Source of the DNA: Silene latifolia
Taxonomy: Eukaryota; Streptophyta; Magnoliopsida; Caryophyllales; Caryophyllaceae
Direction: 5' to 3'
Assembly: GCF_048544455.1 (NCBI RefSeq)
Contig: NC_133534.1
Span: forward strand, 119,250,269-119,314,268
DNA: 64,000 bases
The position numbers and the translations under genes are program-made. Each line of letters begins with the position of its first letter. Within the stretch, counting starts at the first letter, position 1. This document shows positions 32,565 to 47,025 of this stretch, one piece after another. Under the pieces are notes generated by a model. The model searched no databases and was not told the origin of the DNA. It saw only the letters and a program-made list of their open reading frames with translations.

Positions 32565-35500
32565 ATCCAACCCCCTAAAAAGAAGTTTCGTCCTCGAAAC
32601 TTGAAATTCAAAGATAAGATCAAAAGAAGGTAAGAATTACAAGTGATCATCAACTAAACTCATCTCGAAATCCTAACCGCTGCGCACCCTGATCCCTATC
32701 CAAACTCAAACCAAAGAAAAGATCCTAGGTCATCAATGTCGTTAACAACTTCACACACTCTACAACCTCAAAAGTCACATCAAACTCATACCATCAAAGT
32801 CCATAAAGATCAATAAGCCAACTTCTAATCCTCATATTTCAAACACTCATCCAACTACCTTTAACCATCATTCAACAACATATACGACCTCTTAAAATTG
32901 TAAACTCATTACTATTACTCCAAATCCACACAACCTTTAACAAACACTTCAATTCTAGTTTACCATTCACCACAAAATCTGGCATTAACCAAAACCCAAA
33001 CATATAATCTCAAAACAAAGAACCATCCTTCAAATGAGAAAACTCTTTCACTCACGAGCGCCATTACAGTCACTCCTACTCTAATATCCTCAAAGCGAGT
33101 AGTGCTGACTACCAATCACAACTCTTAAGCTCAAAAACCTTTATTATAAAACCTCGATAATTCTCGTTATACATTAGTATCAAACTCATCAATCTCAAAC
33201 CTCAAACTCCGACTAAACTGTCAAAATCCTATCCAACCTCAATCTCATGACAAAATCTTTAGTCACACTCGCAAGACCCAATCATTTCCTTTGAACACTC
33301 ATGATCACGACATTACTACGCGCCCAACAATCATACACCATAGGTTAAGCTAGTACCTATTGTACCACAACACACGTATCCACCGATGACGTAATTCCAT
33401 CATCGCTCTTAAAATGATATCACCATACAAATCTTATCATCTGTGTCCATATAACAACAATGCTTATAATTTCAATTTGTGTCACAATCTACTATCCACA
33501 AATATATCGTTACATCATGAATCCACCATAAGACTGTACGAATCTATATCCTTCAATTAATCACTCATACTCATAATGAATCACTTTATCTCTGATAGAA
33601 CAAACAAACACCTATGCACCCTCAGAGTAATAACATCCTCAAACTTTCAAAGCTCAATATAACACACTTAATACAACTTCTCCAAAACTTTATATCTTAT
33701 CCCAAATTAATCACACTCGTATACAACTATGTCACTAAGTTCTCAACCTCAAATAACCAAACATCAAACTCAAGGATCTAACATCCCTCACCAAGGATCC
33801 AAGTTCCCACTACGAGATGATCACAAGTACCTCTAACGAGATTTCAAACATTTTCAAGTTACTATGAAAGAATAAATAACTTGCAAGCCAAACAAAACAT
33901 TTTCGTGTAATAACACAAGGCAAAGAACACGTAGCTTTAGAAAGTATAAGCTCAGAGAAAAATCAATGTAAAAGGATCATTATAAAAGTTCAAAGAAGAA
34001 GGAAACTGGAGTTGAAATAAAGAACAAATAGAGAGCAACGATAGATGAAATAGACAAAAGACAAAGATAAAAGAAACTTTTGGTCTGAAGGCTCAAATAG
34101 AAGAGGTATGGTTAACACGCGCAAGGATGACAAGAATAGATGACTCACAAACAGTTTTATTTACGCGAAGACGACATCTTAAGATAAAATAAATACAGCA
34201 GATAACCAGGGTCTTACAAATATCGTACAATCATTACTCAAGGTAAAACGTCTCGTAACATCCTTCCGTCATATCTCCATAATACCTCAGCACCAACAAA
34301 TCCCTATACAACTGTCTCTTTACAATCACTACATTCCTCAAATTATCAACTCTCAAGATCATAAACTCTCATAACCATCAACTCTCAAATACTTTCACTC
34401 TCAAGAACTCCATCTAATCACACTTAATGAATCCACCATAGCAATCTCTATACCCTTAAAAGATGAACACCACAATTCATTATAATCATCGTCAACATGT
34501 TCGTTCACTAAATTAACGCTAAAATACTTTAACATTAACATCTCACAAGTCCATAAATTACAGTTCACCTCTTTCACTCAATCCTTTAAAAGATACGATC
34601 AGTAAGTAACTCCTCAACAGATAAATCATAAAATCTTTCATAACTCACTAATAGCCAATAACGAATCTTACTCCTCAAATTTGATATCCCAGATAAAGAC
34701 GAGCATAGTCTCCAAAATTCCTAACGTGCTCAATCTAAACTCCACAATAACATTCAATTCATTTCCATCATCCTACTCTCGATCCTTAAATTCACTTAAC
34801 AAAAAACAAAAACCAACAATTCTCACGGTCAAGAGCATAAGCCACAATATTCCCAAATATTACCACAAGATAAATCCACCTTTCATGTCTCTCACTTCTA
34901 GTGAAACTCTCAAACCACAATCATACATCTTATACCAAATATCACCACCCTCTATCATCCATAAGGATTCCTCAAGCACATAAAATAACATAACACCTAT
35001 AAACCCAAAGGGTTCATCGTCATAACAACCTATATTCCAAAAGTAAACTTTCTCTCAACAACCTCTAATCCTAAAGAAAACTTTATCTCATCAACAACCT
35101 CTAGTCCCAAAAGAAACCTCATCTCAATAACCTCAAATCCCAAAGTAAACTTCCTCGTTACCAAACTCATAATAACAATTACTCTTTTCTTTCATACCTT
35201 AACATCCAAATCGCAATTAATCCTAACTTGATGCCTCAAGAAACCACAGTGAGAACCAACCTCGAAATCACCTCAAACAAGGACAACACCACCAAATGAT
35301 CCAAAAGGATGAAAGTACGATAAGAGTAAATCTCGGGTTATCAAGGAGTAAAAGTATTGACCGACATATAACCAAAATGCACGACACGTAACATGCAAAG
35401 AAAATTTTCAAAATTGACCATTTTTAAACTCAACAAAGCATGCTTGAAAATGTCATGCAAGAACAACACATTTTATACAATTAATGACGAAACAAAATAT

Positions 35501-35761
35501 CAAGTCATAAACAACACAATACATAAACTATACATGAACAGAACATATAAGACAAATAATAACAATGCAAAACATTAAGGCATGCAAAGTAAGTACATGA
35601 ACAATACATGTAATACAATTAATAAAGATATGAAACATTAAGGCATAAACAAACAAGTCCTTATATGTTTCTACCCCATTTACTCTCACTCATTTACTAA
35701 GTCAATTTATTTTAGTTATTAACTAAGCGAGAGTTGGGAGCGTGTTCGCTCTGATACCAAC
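32565..35761 (-). other. Non-coding interior of the LARD-like element
   Basis: About 3.2 kb with no long open frame on either strand and no gag, protease or polymerase motif. The plus strand is strikingly poor in G and rich in A and C, so the minus-strand RNA would be T/G-rich. Near 32567-32586 the minus strand reads TTTTTAGGGGGTTGGAT, a polypurine-like tract next to the LTR. Small frames (for example 34681-34983) have no recognised domain. Confidence 0.75.
35748..35759 (-). other. Primer-binding site of LARD-like element
   Basis: The plus strand reads GCTCTGATACCA, the complement of TGGTATCAGAGC, two bases from the LTR edge at 35762. It matches initiator tRNA-Met and sets the minus orientation. 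Confidence 0.92.
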
Positions 35762-38234
35762 TGTAACAACCCGGATTATAAAACAAAGGAAAAACATATA
35801 TAAAATGAATATCAGAGTACGATACTGATAAAAGGGTCAAGGTGGCGGAAACACCAAGCCCAAATCCGGTTCGCTACTAAATCCAAAACAAACTAATACA
35901 TTATTCAAGGCTCTTAAAACATAAAGTAAAGTCCTAATTTATTATTAAGCTCGCTTCGCACATTCCCCAAGCAAGCACCAACCAAACAGCAACGAACTGA
36001 ACAACCTGAAAGGGGGTCGACAATCAGTCGGGAGTAACTAGATGCTCTCCCAGTCATGTTTACAACAATTGAATATAATTAACAATCATTAACAAATGAA
36101 ATGTAAAATCAGTAAACATGCGAGATCATCTATACTCATGAAAGACCCAACAAAGCTTACCATGACTTATCAATCTTAAATGAATGCAATCATGCAAACC
36201 TAGACCATATGCAACCACTAGACCATGAATACTTACAAGACTAGTAGCAACAGACGACCCACAACAACCTAAGGCACAAAGCTAGAATCAAAGCATAGCG
36301 AACATGGTGACACACAATCCACAGCAACATAAGGCACAAAGCTAGCAACAAAGCATAGCGAATAGAGCGAACGCCCGTTAGAGCGTATAACCCACGCCTC
36401 TAAGCGGTGGAGCGTATAACCACCGCCTCCACCGGTACTATGTATAGCGTATAACCACCGCCTATATGTCTAAGACTGGCGGACTCTCGGTAAACCGAAC
36501 GACACTCGGGAAAGAGCGTATAACCACCGCCTCTGCTACCCCCCCGAACATAGACCCACAATCCCGCATCGACGGGTGACGTTATTTCGTTCCGATAGTA
36601 TATAACTGATACTACCGCCATCTATTCAAACTAGCAAACAAACCAATGCACAAAGTATAATCGATCGTACTAACATGCGTGAACAACATCACGACTCAAC
36701 TCATAGGATAGTATAACTGACCATCCTACTTATCATATGAACAAGAGTAACCAAAGATATATGCAAACACAAGGACACAACACGTTGAACACAATACAAC
36801 ATATGAAACAAGTACAAGCAACCAATGTTATAGTAACTTCAGCTATAACTTTAACTTTAACAATTCAATGTTATAGTAACCCTACCCATAACATAAACTC
36901 TTGATGCGAGGTTATAGTAACCTCTGCTATAACTTCAGTAAATATAACTCGGAAGTTATACTACCTCAACCATAACCTTGACACGAAATACAAAGTTATA
37001 CTAGCATTAACCATAACCTTGAGCCATAATCTCGGGGTTACTTTAGTTACAGCCATAACCTTGACTCGCACTTCAATGTTATAGTAGGTCCAGCCATAAC
37101 TAGAGTAGCTACCCAAAGTTGTATTAACTTAAGCTATAACGCTTGAATCATCATCAACGTTATACTAGTTTTAGCTATAACTTTGGAAAGAACCCTTGGC
37201 CGCCTATCATGCCGCCACTAGGGTTTGATTCGGAAACCCTAATTACGCTCATGACACCCATAATAAACATATAAACAACATACGATATATAATTAATACA
37301 TTAAAACATATACAAACATGCGAAACATATTTAATCATGATAACAAATAATCAAACATGTACCAATCATACAAAACAATCATTAAATCATATTAATTACA
37401 TCAATTGGCATAAACACAATTAAAGGAAAACACCTAGTTACCTTTTTAGCAATTAATGATGCGAAATAAGAATGAAAATTCCAAGAAAGGCACGACCAAG
37501 AAAACCTTGTCTCCATCACGTGTCCACGTCCCAAAAATAAACATTAAAGAAAGGCAGAAATCGAAACCCTTGAAAACGCCATGAAAAGCTATCCTTCTTC
37601 TTTACCCATTAAAATAAGAGACCTTAAAGGTAGGTCTAAAGGTCCATATAAATAATTCTCATAAAAATATTTGGAGAATAAATTATTGTAAAGGTAAGAG
37701 CAAGGATTGTGAAAATATAATTTATCAATAAGTTTGGAGGAAGAAAAAATATTCAACAATGGAGTCAAAGGGAGAAAGAAGAACAAAAGAGAGAAAAGGA
37801 GGAGAGAGGCGTGCGGCACATATCACGCGAGAAACAAAACAAAAGTGAGCAGCTTGCTTGCTAGCTTTAGGTTTTACGTGAGAAATAAGAAAGATTGCCA
37901 GGTTGCTTGCTAGGTTAATTCTATTTATAAGGGATTAACTAATGGGCTTTGGGTCCATTAGCTTATACAATGGATTATCTGATTACAAATCGGATTGAAG
38001 CATATTAAAACGTAAGGAGAGCTTATTATAGAAAAGAAATTATTAAATTAAAATAATCAAATCATGCTCGGACATTTTAACCCTTCCAAAAGTAGATTAA
38101 AATGAGAAATAATAAAATAGAGAACGAAGACGATAAATATAAATATTTCCAGAATACATTAATATACTTCGAAATAATTAATTTAATAAAATACTTTTAT
38201 AATAAAATATTATTATAAAACACGGGGTGTTACA
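35762..38234 (-). repeat. 5' LTR of LARD-like element
   Basis: Nearly identical to 30089-32564. Visible differences cluster in the GCGTATAACC repeats (36382-36535). It carries the second hairpin array. Confidence 0.92.
36827..37181. repeat. Second GTTATA...TATAAC hairpin array, 5' LTR
   Basis: Nine units in the same order and spacing as at 31156-31510, with only a few substitutions. Confidence 0.8.
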
Positions 38235-38267
38235 TCGGGGACAAAGTTCTTTTTAAGGAGGGAAGAC
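38235..38267 (+). other. End of gag-only element interior with polypurine tract
   Basis: After the TCGGG duplication copy, the sequence GACAAAGTTC precedes AAGGAGGGAAGAC, the purine tract next to the LTR start at 38268. It is what remains of the 3' end of the interior. Confidence 0.75.
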
Positions 38268-41092
<2,825 letters not shown>

Positions 41093-41097
41093 ACCAT

Positions 41098-41793
41098 GTT
41101 TATATGAAAGATTAACACTGGACTGTCTATCAAGCACCTACTGATAGCAGTTGGTCATGGAAAAAAATTGTCACTATAATGCATACTTTCAAAAATGGAT
41201 ACAACAATGATATTTGGATTGGACAAGGGCAAGCGTACACTGTTAGTGGAGGACTTCAGTGGCTCTCTGATGCAAAACCTGCTGTTCTATGGTTTTATGT
41301 GGCCTGGAATAAGAGTAATATACCCAAACATTCCTTCATTTACTGGTTGAGGAGCCATAATAGGCTTCTGACTAAACATAGACTAAAGAGGATTGGAATT
41401 ATTCATGATGAGGTGTGCTATTTATGTGGGGTAGATGATGAAACTCATACACATCTATTCTATGAATGTCAGTATAGCAGAAAATACATCACTTTATTGC
41501 AACAATTCCTAAGAGTGAATTTCAGACTTGAATTGCTGCATCATTGGACAAAAAACAACAGGGGCATAAGTAGAATGCAACGACAATTGGTAGGGGCCTG
41601 CCATGTTGGGGTAGTGTATGCAATTTGGGAAGCAAGGAATCATACTAAGCATAATGACAGTATCCTGATGCCTAGAGTACAAGTAAAGGAAGTAGTGCGT
41701 ATGGTGAAGCAACGGTTCTGGAGTATGAATGAATATAGTCTGAGCGACAAGGAACTACACTGGTTAGCGACGATCAAGAGTCAGAATATGTAA
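41098..41793 (+). pseudogene. L1 ORF2 C-terminus (zf-RVT region)
   Basis: The sequence picks up in the same frame as KWVNH at 20658, reading VYMKD, one stop, then HWTVYQAPTDSSWSWKK. The zf-RVT motif (zinc-binding in plant reverse transcriptase) is visible: WNKSNIPKHSFIYWL, then CYLCGVDDETHTHLFYEC, with Cys/Cys/His/Cys in the usual spacing. It ends at the TAA after SQNM at 41793. The smooth frame across the excised element confirms the insertion model. Confidence 0.9.
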
Positions 41794-41912
41794 TTTTCGT
41801 GATTTCTGTTGATAGCTGAATTAGTTGAGTAGCAGATGACTCAAAAACCATATGATGTAAATTGTGATGATTTTTTTGAGCTAATATATACTTACCTTAC
41901 ACAAAAAAAAAA
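41794..41912 (+). other. L1 3' untranslated region and poly(A)
   Basis: A short AT-rich tail of about 110 bases ends in ten A (41903-41912), after which the target duplication begins at 41913. Confidence 0.85.
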
Positions 41913-41925
41913 GACTCAAAACGAC
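41913..41925. repeat. Right target-site duplication of the L1
   Basis: GACTCAAAACGAC directly follows the poly(A) and pairs with 15200-15212. Confidence 0.82.
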
Positions 41926-42391
41926 TGCCCAAAGAGGTACTCGGTTGACTACATGATGACTCGGTCGAGTACATGACACTCGGCCGAGTTCTCGACTCCA
42001 GAAACTGACCCAAATTATCACAGGAAGTTTACTCGTTTTAATACGGGTTACTCGGCCGAATTCGCTAGTTACTCGGCCGAGTTGGCCCTACTCAGCCGAG
42101 TTCCTGCACAGTTCTCAACAACGTTCAGTTTTCGTAAAACAGTCGTATCTCACTCGTTTCTTGGTCGTTTTGGACGTGCGACCTATCGTTAGAATTGTAA
42201 GAGAACAAGCTATCACCTCCAAGTAGAATCACATCATTATCATTTATGCATCTTAAGTTATAACAGTTTAAAGATGATACATCTATAATCGGACAACATA
42301 ACTACTCAATATTCCTTCCAAACGACTTAAATAACAACAAGGCAATTAAAAACAACTCGATACTCATTAAACATGTAAATGAAACACAACA

Positions 42392-42394
<3 letters not shown>
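41926..42394. other. LTR-element fragment with ACTCGGCCGAGT motifs
   Basis: No gene found. Between 41936 and 42104 lie seven or more variants of the 12-bp palindrome, mostly ACTCGGCCGAGT, a form related to the ACTCGATCGAGT motifs of other LTRs here. It is the right-hand continuation of 14761-15199. Confidence 0.55.
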
Positions 42395-42484
<90 letters not shown>

Positions 42485-42485
42485 C
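42395..42485. repeat. (TA)n microsatellite
   Basis: About 90 bp of TA repeats with one AA break near 42461. The palindromic tract could form cruciforms. No gene. Confidence 0.95.
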
Positions 42486-43115
42486 ACATGATGATAAGGT
42501 TATTTTCAGTCGTTGGCCTATCAAAATAAATCATATTCTCAACTAACTCGTAGCTAGCAGTAAGAAAGGGTCGAATCCAGAGGGAGGCGCTAATTAACTA
42601 TTTGCTAATATTTAAGTTTGTCTTAAAGGTAACCGATTTCTTGTTGTTTGTTTGTTTGATTTCTATAAACTAATTGCAATAAAAGTAAATAAGAAAAATC
42701 CAATAATATTAAAAAGGTCTAGGGATTTGGTTCACTAGGTAGTTATCCGGAGTGTGATTTAATTCATTGTTAGAGCAATTTATGTTGTTTAAGGTCATAT
42801 GATCGGTCGATTCTAACATGTCATTTAGATCTAACTTAACATGCGGTCGCTATCATTAAGTTAATTCTATTCAGTTATTGTAGCTTTTACTAGTCTTAAC
42901 CCGGTCGGTGAAAATCCTAGTTTGCAACACTAGTTAATTAATCCCGCAGAAACTAATCAACTAGATTCAAAACAATTAACTGAACAACGACAAAGAAGCT
43001 ATTTTAACTATCAATTCATTAACATAATCGCCTTATGACAACCTAGATTCCCATACACCCTAAGTTATAAGATTAGGTACTCATGATAAAGGGAATAACA
43101 ACAATAAGATTAATG
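42486..43115 (-). repeat. Old Athila-like LTR remnant, left part (target of E2)
   Basis: The text around AAGAAAGGGTCGAATCCAGA resembles the inner part of Athila-like LTRs (compare AGGTCGGATCCCAAGGGAC near 5460). It continues at 52167 on the other side of E2. Coding signals are absent. Confidence 0.55.
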
Positions 43116-43120
43116 AACAA
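43116..43120. repeat. Target duplication AACAA (left) of E2
   Basis: AACAA here and AACAA at 52162-52166 flank E2 exactly. Confidence 0.9.
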
Positions 43121-44679
43121 TGATGTGACTCTAATTGCACACGTTTAGTCCCCTAATTGAACCAATTTTACATACTTATATAGAATTTCATGACCATTTT
43201 ATTCGTCATTTGCTTCCTATTTGCTTTCCTATTGCATTTTATATGTCTTGTAGGAAAGAAGATAATAAGGCAGAATTCCCGTCTCTCGTGCATATGCGGA
43301 GGTTTGTTGACGATCTTGGATTGACTAGTATGAAGAGGAGGTAAGAATGATGACCACAGTTATAGGAATAAGGAGTATATAGAAGCATCATAGGGATAAA
43401 AGCAAGAAAGAGAATTCTGCAGTCCAACCCGCTCGGGTTGATGCTTAGTACGTGCGTCTTTCACTCGGGACGAGCGGATCGTTCCACAGCAAGCTTTCTT
43501 TGCAAGCTAGGACGCGCGTATCCTTGAGGGAGTTGCAAGATAATCCGCGCATGTCCCTCGGGACCTGCAAAGCATTATTCAACACTTAAGCATGTTATTT
43601 ACTAATCTACCCTTGCTTAACCCAATGATGTACCACTATGTATACTGCATTTTTAATAATCAAGAGACTAACCCCTGTTAGTAGAGGAAAAGCCTTTATT
43701 AGAAGTAGATTAGAATAGAGTAACACTTAATATTTCCACAAATTGCACGTTAATCTTTCCTTAATTATTGTTCAAAACTTATTATGGAGTAATTGAAGAT
43801 TATTGGGTTATTATTTGGAGAATTGACAACTCTTCATCAATCAATCAAGTTTTCTTCTATTATTCTATCCTTTCCAATTGTTCATCTTAAGTTTGGTATA
43901 ATCTCTTTACTCTTTACTCTTTATTGTTTATTTCCTCACTCTTTAATCATGTTTATACTTGTTATGATGATTGAAACCATTGATAACATGTCTTCCATGA
44001 TAATGAGTGAGTAGTCTTCTAGCTAGGGTTAATGTGAGATTAGGGGAACCATAACATGGGGGTAGATTCATGCTTAATATAATATGTTCTCATGAGATTG
44101 CTTACTTTTTGTAGTGTCAACGTATGCACATGTTATGTTTGATGAAATCCTAGACTATGAAACCTTGCATTTACACATCTCTTACCTATTCAACAACACT
44201 TGTAAGATATAAACCAACTCGAGTCTTGTTAGACCATGCATAGAAGTGACTAGGAGGAAACTAAGTTGACTTGTAGGTGTTATACAGTCTTGACCGACTC
44301 GGCTCCGGGACCCAAATCTTCATAGGGATTATAAGATATAAACTAACTCGATTCCACTATAACAATAATTTGCTTGCAACTATGTAAACATGTTTGTATG
44401 ATCACCACTATGAATCCCCTATGAACCCATGACATCCTAGTGCTTTTAATCATTTGTTTACCTCTTTTAATTTATTACTTGCTCTAATTTATTGCTTTCA
44501 TTAGTTTAGACTCATCAACTTCAAACCTCAACAATTGTGACACTAGCATAAAATGAGATAGATAGACTTAGAACCCAAAGCACACCGTCTCGTGGACCGA
44601 CCTCGACTTAACTACTATATAGTTGTTTGTTGAGATTATAAATGTGTTTGATTGGGCGTGTGACGACAATGTACCATCA
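43121..44679 (+). repeat. 5' LTR of E2
   Basis: 1559 bp, beginning TGATGTGACTCTAATTGCAC and ending GTACCATCA. CG-rich motifs (for example GACGAGCGGATC) occur at about 43425-43560. It is separated from the primer site by AAA. Confidence 0.92.
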
Positions 44680-44682
44680 AAA

Positions 44683-44700
44683 TGGCGCCATTGCTGGGGA
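44683..44700 (+). other. Primer-binding site, tRNA-Asp-like (E2)
   Basis: TGGCGCCATTGCTGGGGA differs from the exact tRNA-Asp complement at two bases, both transitions (G to A, C to T). The E1 primer site is a perfect match. Confidence 0.85.
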
Positions 44701-44829
44701 CGGTGTTTTGTGATTAAGTTCTTACTTGTTTGTCTATTTTTAATTGTGCTTTTACCTTGAGGAACTTGTTCCTCGAGGTCGTTTTTACCATTTTATTATA
44801 GTTTCCGTGTTTGTAGTTGTATCTCTATC

Positions 44830-45276
44830 TTGGCTATGATGATGACCCAAGACTCGGTACATGTAGTATGTGGTGGATCATTTGAGTATGACTATGGGTA
44901 TAGGGAGTTTGAGGAGCAAGTCAACACAAACCTACCTTACTACTCATACAATGAAAATCCTAACTACTACCCCAACTTTCCCCACCAAAATCACCACACC
45001 CAATATCCACAACAACCATCCACCCAAGACTCACTTTACAACCAATTCCAAATGCTACAATATAACCACTTTCACAACCACACACAACAAGAATATGAGC
45101 ATAACTTTGACATTCAAAATGTGGTTCTCCAAATGATGGGAGACCAAGAAAACTTCTTCACACAAGTGCTAGAAGAGAGCCAAAATAGGGGCAATGTTCT
45201 TCAAAGCATTGCTACCTATGGTGAGGAGTTGGCAATTCGAATTGCCCAAATGAAAGAAACCCAAGCAACAACTTGA
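44830..45276 (+). CDS. Gag C-terminal tail protein of E2 (capsid lost)
   Basis: The frame starts at 44830 and ends at 45276 (148 codons). It is rich in Asn, Gln, Tyr and Pro. Its C-terminal third, VVLQMMGDQENFFTQ, aligns with AVLQMQKNQQEFFTQ at the end of E1 Gag. The capsid domain and zinc knuckle that precede it in E1 are missing, so this is a headless gag. The frame is uninterrupted. A coiled-coil for binding full Gag is my inference. Confidence 0.7.
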   Translation: MAMMMTQDSVHVVCGGSFEYDYGYREFEEQVNTNLPYYSYNENPNYYPNFPHQNHHTQYPQQPSTQDSLYNQFQMLQYNHFHNHTQQEYEHNFDIQNVVLQMMGDQENFFTQVLEESQNRGNVLQSIATYGEELAIRIAQMKETQATT

Positions 45277-45297
45277 CCAACCACTCCTCACCAATCC

Positions 45298-46083
45298 TTG
45301 AGCATTGACCATGAATGTGAATTTGAGGTAATGACCTTTGATGAAGAAGATGTGAAATGGGAAGAGCCAATCTCCTTGGGCTCTTGTGAGTACGAAAGTA
45401 TGGTGTTTGATGAAGAAGATATGAGGTTAAGTAAGCCAAATACTCTTAGCCTTTGTGAGTACGAGGGTGTGACTTTTGATGTGAACATTGAGACGGTAGA
45501 GGAAGAATTATTTAGGAGAAGTGAAGCCCCTATTTATGATTCATATGGAAGAATCAATGATGACACACCTATGGAAGAAGATGATGAGGGAAAGATAGGC
45601 TCAAATGATAAATGGAGTTGTGAAATCAATTTGCTTGAGGAACCCATCCTTGAGAAGTTTGAAGTTTGCCTCGATGAAGAGGAGGAATGCCTTCATGAGA
45701 ACCTTTTCAATCCCACTATGGATCTCATGATACTTGGAGATGACATTATTGACCTTCTCACGAAAGTGAAATCATCATATAAGAATTACTTAGTGGTGAA
45801 GCTGAAAGAGAAGGCTAAGAAGGAGTCTACATGTAGAAATTTGACACCCACTATCCCAACTCCTAAGACACCCCATCATCAATGCCATGGAAGTTCACCT
45901 TCTATTCTTGGAAGACCACCTAGTCCAAGTATTTTCGTCATCAACTTTGGAAGAAATAGGAGCAACCGAAAAATCCCCAATGACAAGAATCTCAAGTTTG
46001 CTAGTTTTAAGAACCGGGAAGGCCATCATGACAAAGCAAAGAAGAAGGGGAAAGATTTTAAAGGGAGGTCCCTCATAGATTAG
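45298..46083 (+). CDS. Acidic protein of E2, unrecognised
   Basis: An open frame of 261 codons starting MSIDHECEFEVMTFDEED, 21 bases after the gag tail. Three related segments occur early: EVMTFDEEDV, SMVFDEEDM and GVTFDVNIE, each about 30 residues apart. The middle is acidic and the C-terminal 60 residues are basic. I do not recognise the domain. It could be a decayed counterpart of the acidic tail that follows the protease in E1. Clean frame, no stops. Confidence 0.6.
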   Translation: MSIDHECEFEVMTFDEEDVKWEEPISLGSCEYESMVFDEEDMRLSKPNTLSLCEYEGVTFDVNIETVEEELFRRSEAPIYDSYGRINDDTPMEEDDEGKIGSNDKWSCEINLLEEPILEKFEVCLDEEEECLHENLFNPTMDLMILGDDIIDLLTKVKSSYKNYLVVKLKEKAKKESTCRNLTPTIPTPKTPHHQCHGSSPSILGRPPSPSIFVINFGRNRSNRKIPNDKNLKFASFKNREGHHDKAKKKGKDFKGRSLID

Positions 46084-47025
46084 CCCTACTCTATTTTGCA
46101 ATGGTTCAAAACTTAGTCATGCTTATTTGAGGACCATTCACAAGCTTTTGACCAACGTTTAAGGGCCTTGAGCTCTATGGACATTAGATATCAACATTTC
46201 AAACTAGTTTGGTGGAGTCCTATCTCAAACCACCATTTGTAACATATTCTTTTCTACGACTTTGCATTGTATACTATCAAACATACTTTTAGATTACTTG
46301 CATTTTTCTTTACATTAGAGTTGTGAGGGAGGGATCTTTATTCATTCTTTGAGGAAATTTTCAGAAATTGATGATAAGAGGAAGCAAAAAAGGGTGCAAG
46401 GGAAAGGATTAGCATGAAACGATTAAAAGATTCCCAAAAAACAGACCACGACGCACGTCCCAACAGTAGCACGCTCGACCCGAGCTGTGCTTCAGGAAAA
46501 ACAATTCGCTGCCATAAGATATGCGCCATTTGGAACCAGGACGCGCGACCCAGCTACTAATCCGCTCGAGCCGACACTAGGACGCTCGTCCTGAATGGTA
46601 CATTAAGAAAGATTTTTCCTGGATGAAAATCTGGGCAGATTTTTCAGAGGACGCACGACCTAGATAATAATCCGCTCGAGCCGCTTTCAAAACGCTCGTC
46701 CTGACCTGTATTCAAGATAAAGAGGACTAGCTGGGAAAGAATCTGCGCGTCGCCTTGAAAGGACGTTTGTGCAGCAACTTCAGGACGCTCGAGCTGAAGC
46801 CAAGACGCTCGAATTGCAAAGGATAAGTGCTGGGTTACAGTTTTGTATGCACAAACCCAGCCCTAGCCCGCTCGTCCCAGCACCCTTCTTTGATATAAAC
46901 GCCTCCCCCACCATCCGTATTTTCTTATCTTATCAACATCCAAACCAAATCTCATCATCCTCCACACAAAATCTCTACAAAACCCCATCACAAATTGAAC
47001 AAATCCCTACCAACCACATTAGGAA
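46084..47025 (+). other. E2 spacer with CG-rich motif cluster, precedes ORF-1-like gene
   Basis: No supported gene. Eleven or so motifs such as GACGCTCGTCCTG, CCGCTCGAGCCG and GACGCACGACC lie between 46444 and 46882, the same place relative to the ORF-1-like start as the cluster in E1. A pyrimidine-rich stretch (about 46885-47020) leads into the ATG. Confidence 0.7.

Larger units (their letters stand above)
30089..38234 (-). mobile_element. Large non-coding LTR retrotransposon (LARD-like), recent
   Basis: Two LTRs (30089-32564, 2476 bp; 35762-38234, 2473 bp) differ at only scattered bases by eye, which implies a recent insertion. The interior (32565-35761) has a tRNA-Met primer site and a polypurine tract in minus orientation but no recognisable gag or pol. 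Perfect 5-bp duplication TCGGG. It must have been mobilised by another element. The class resembles large retrotransposon derivatives (LARDs). Confidence 0.9.
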
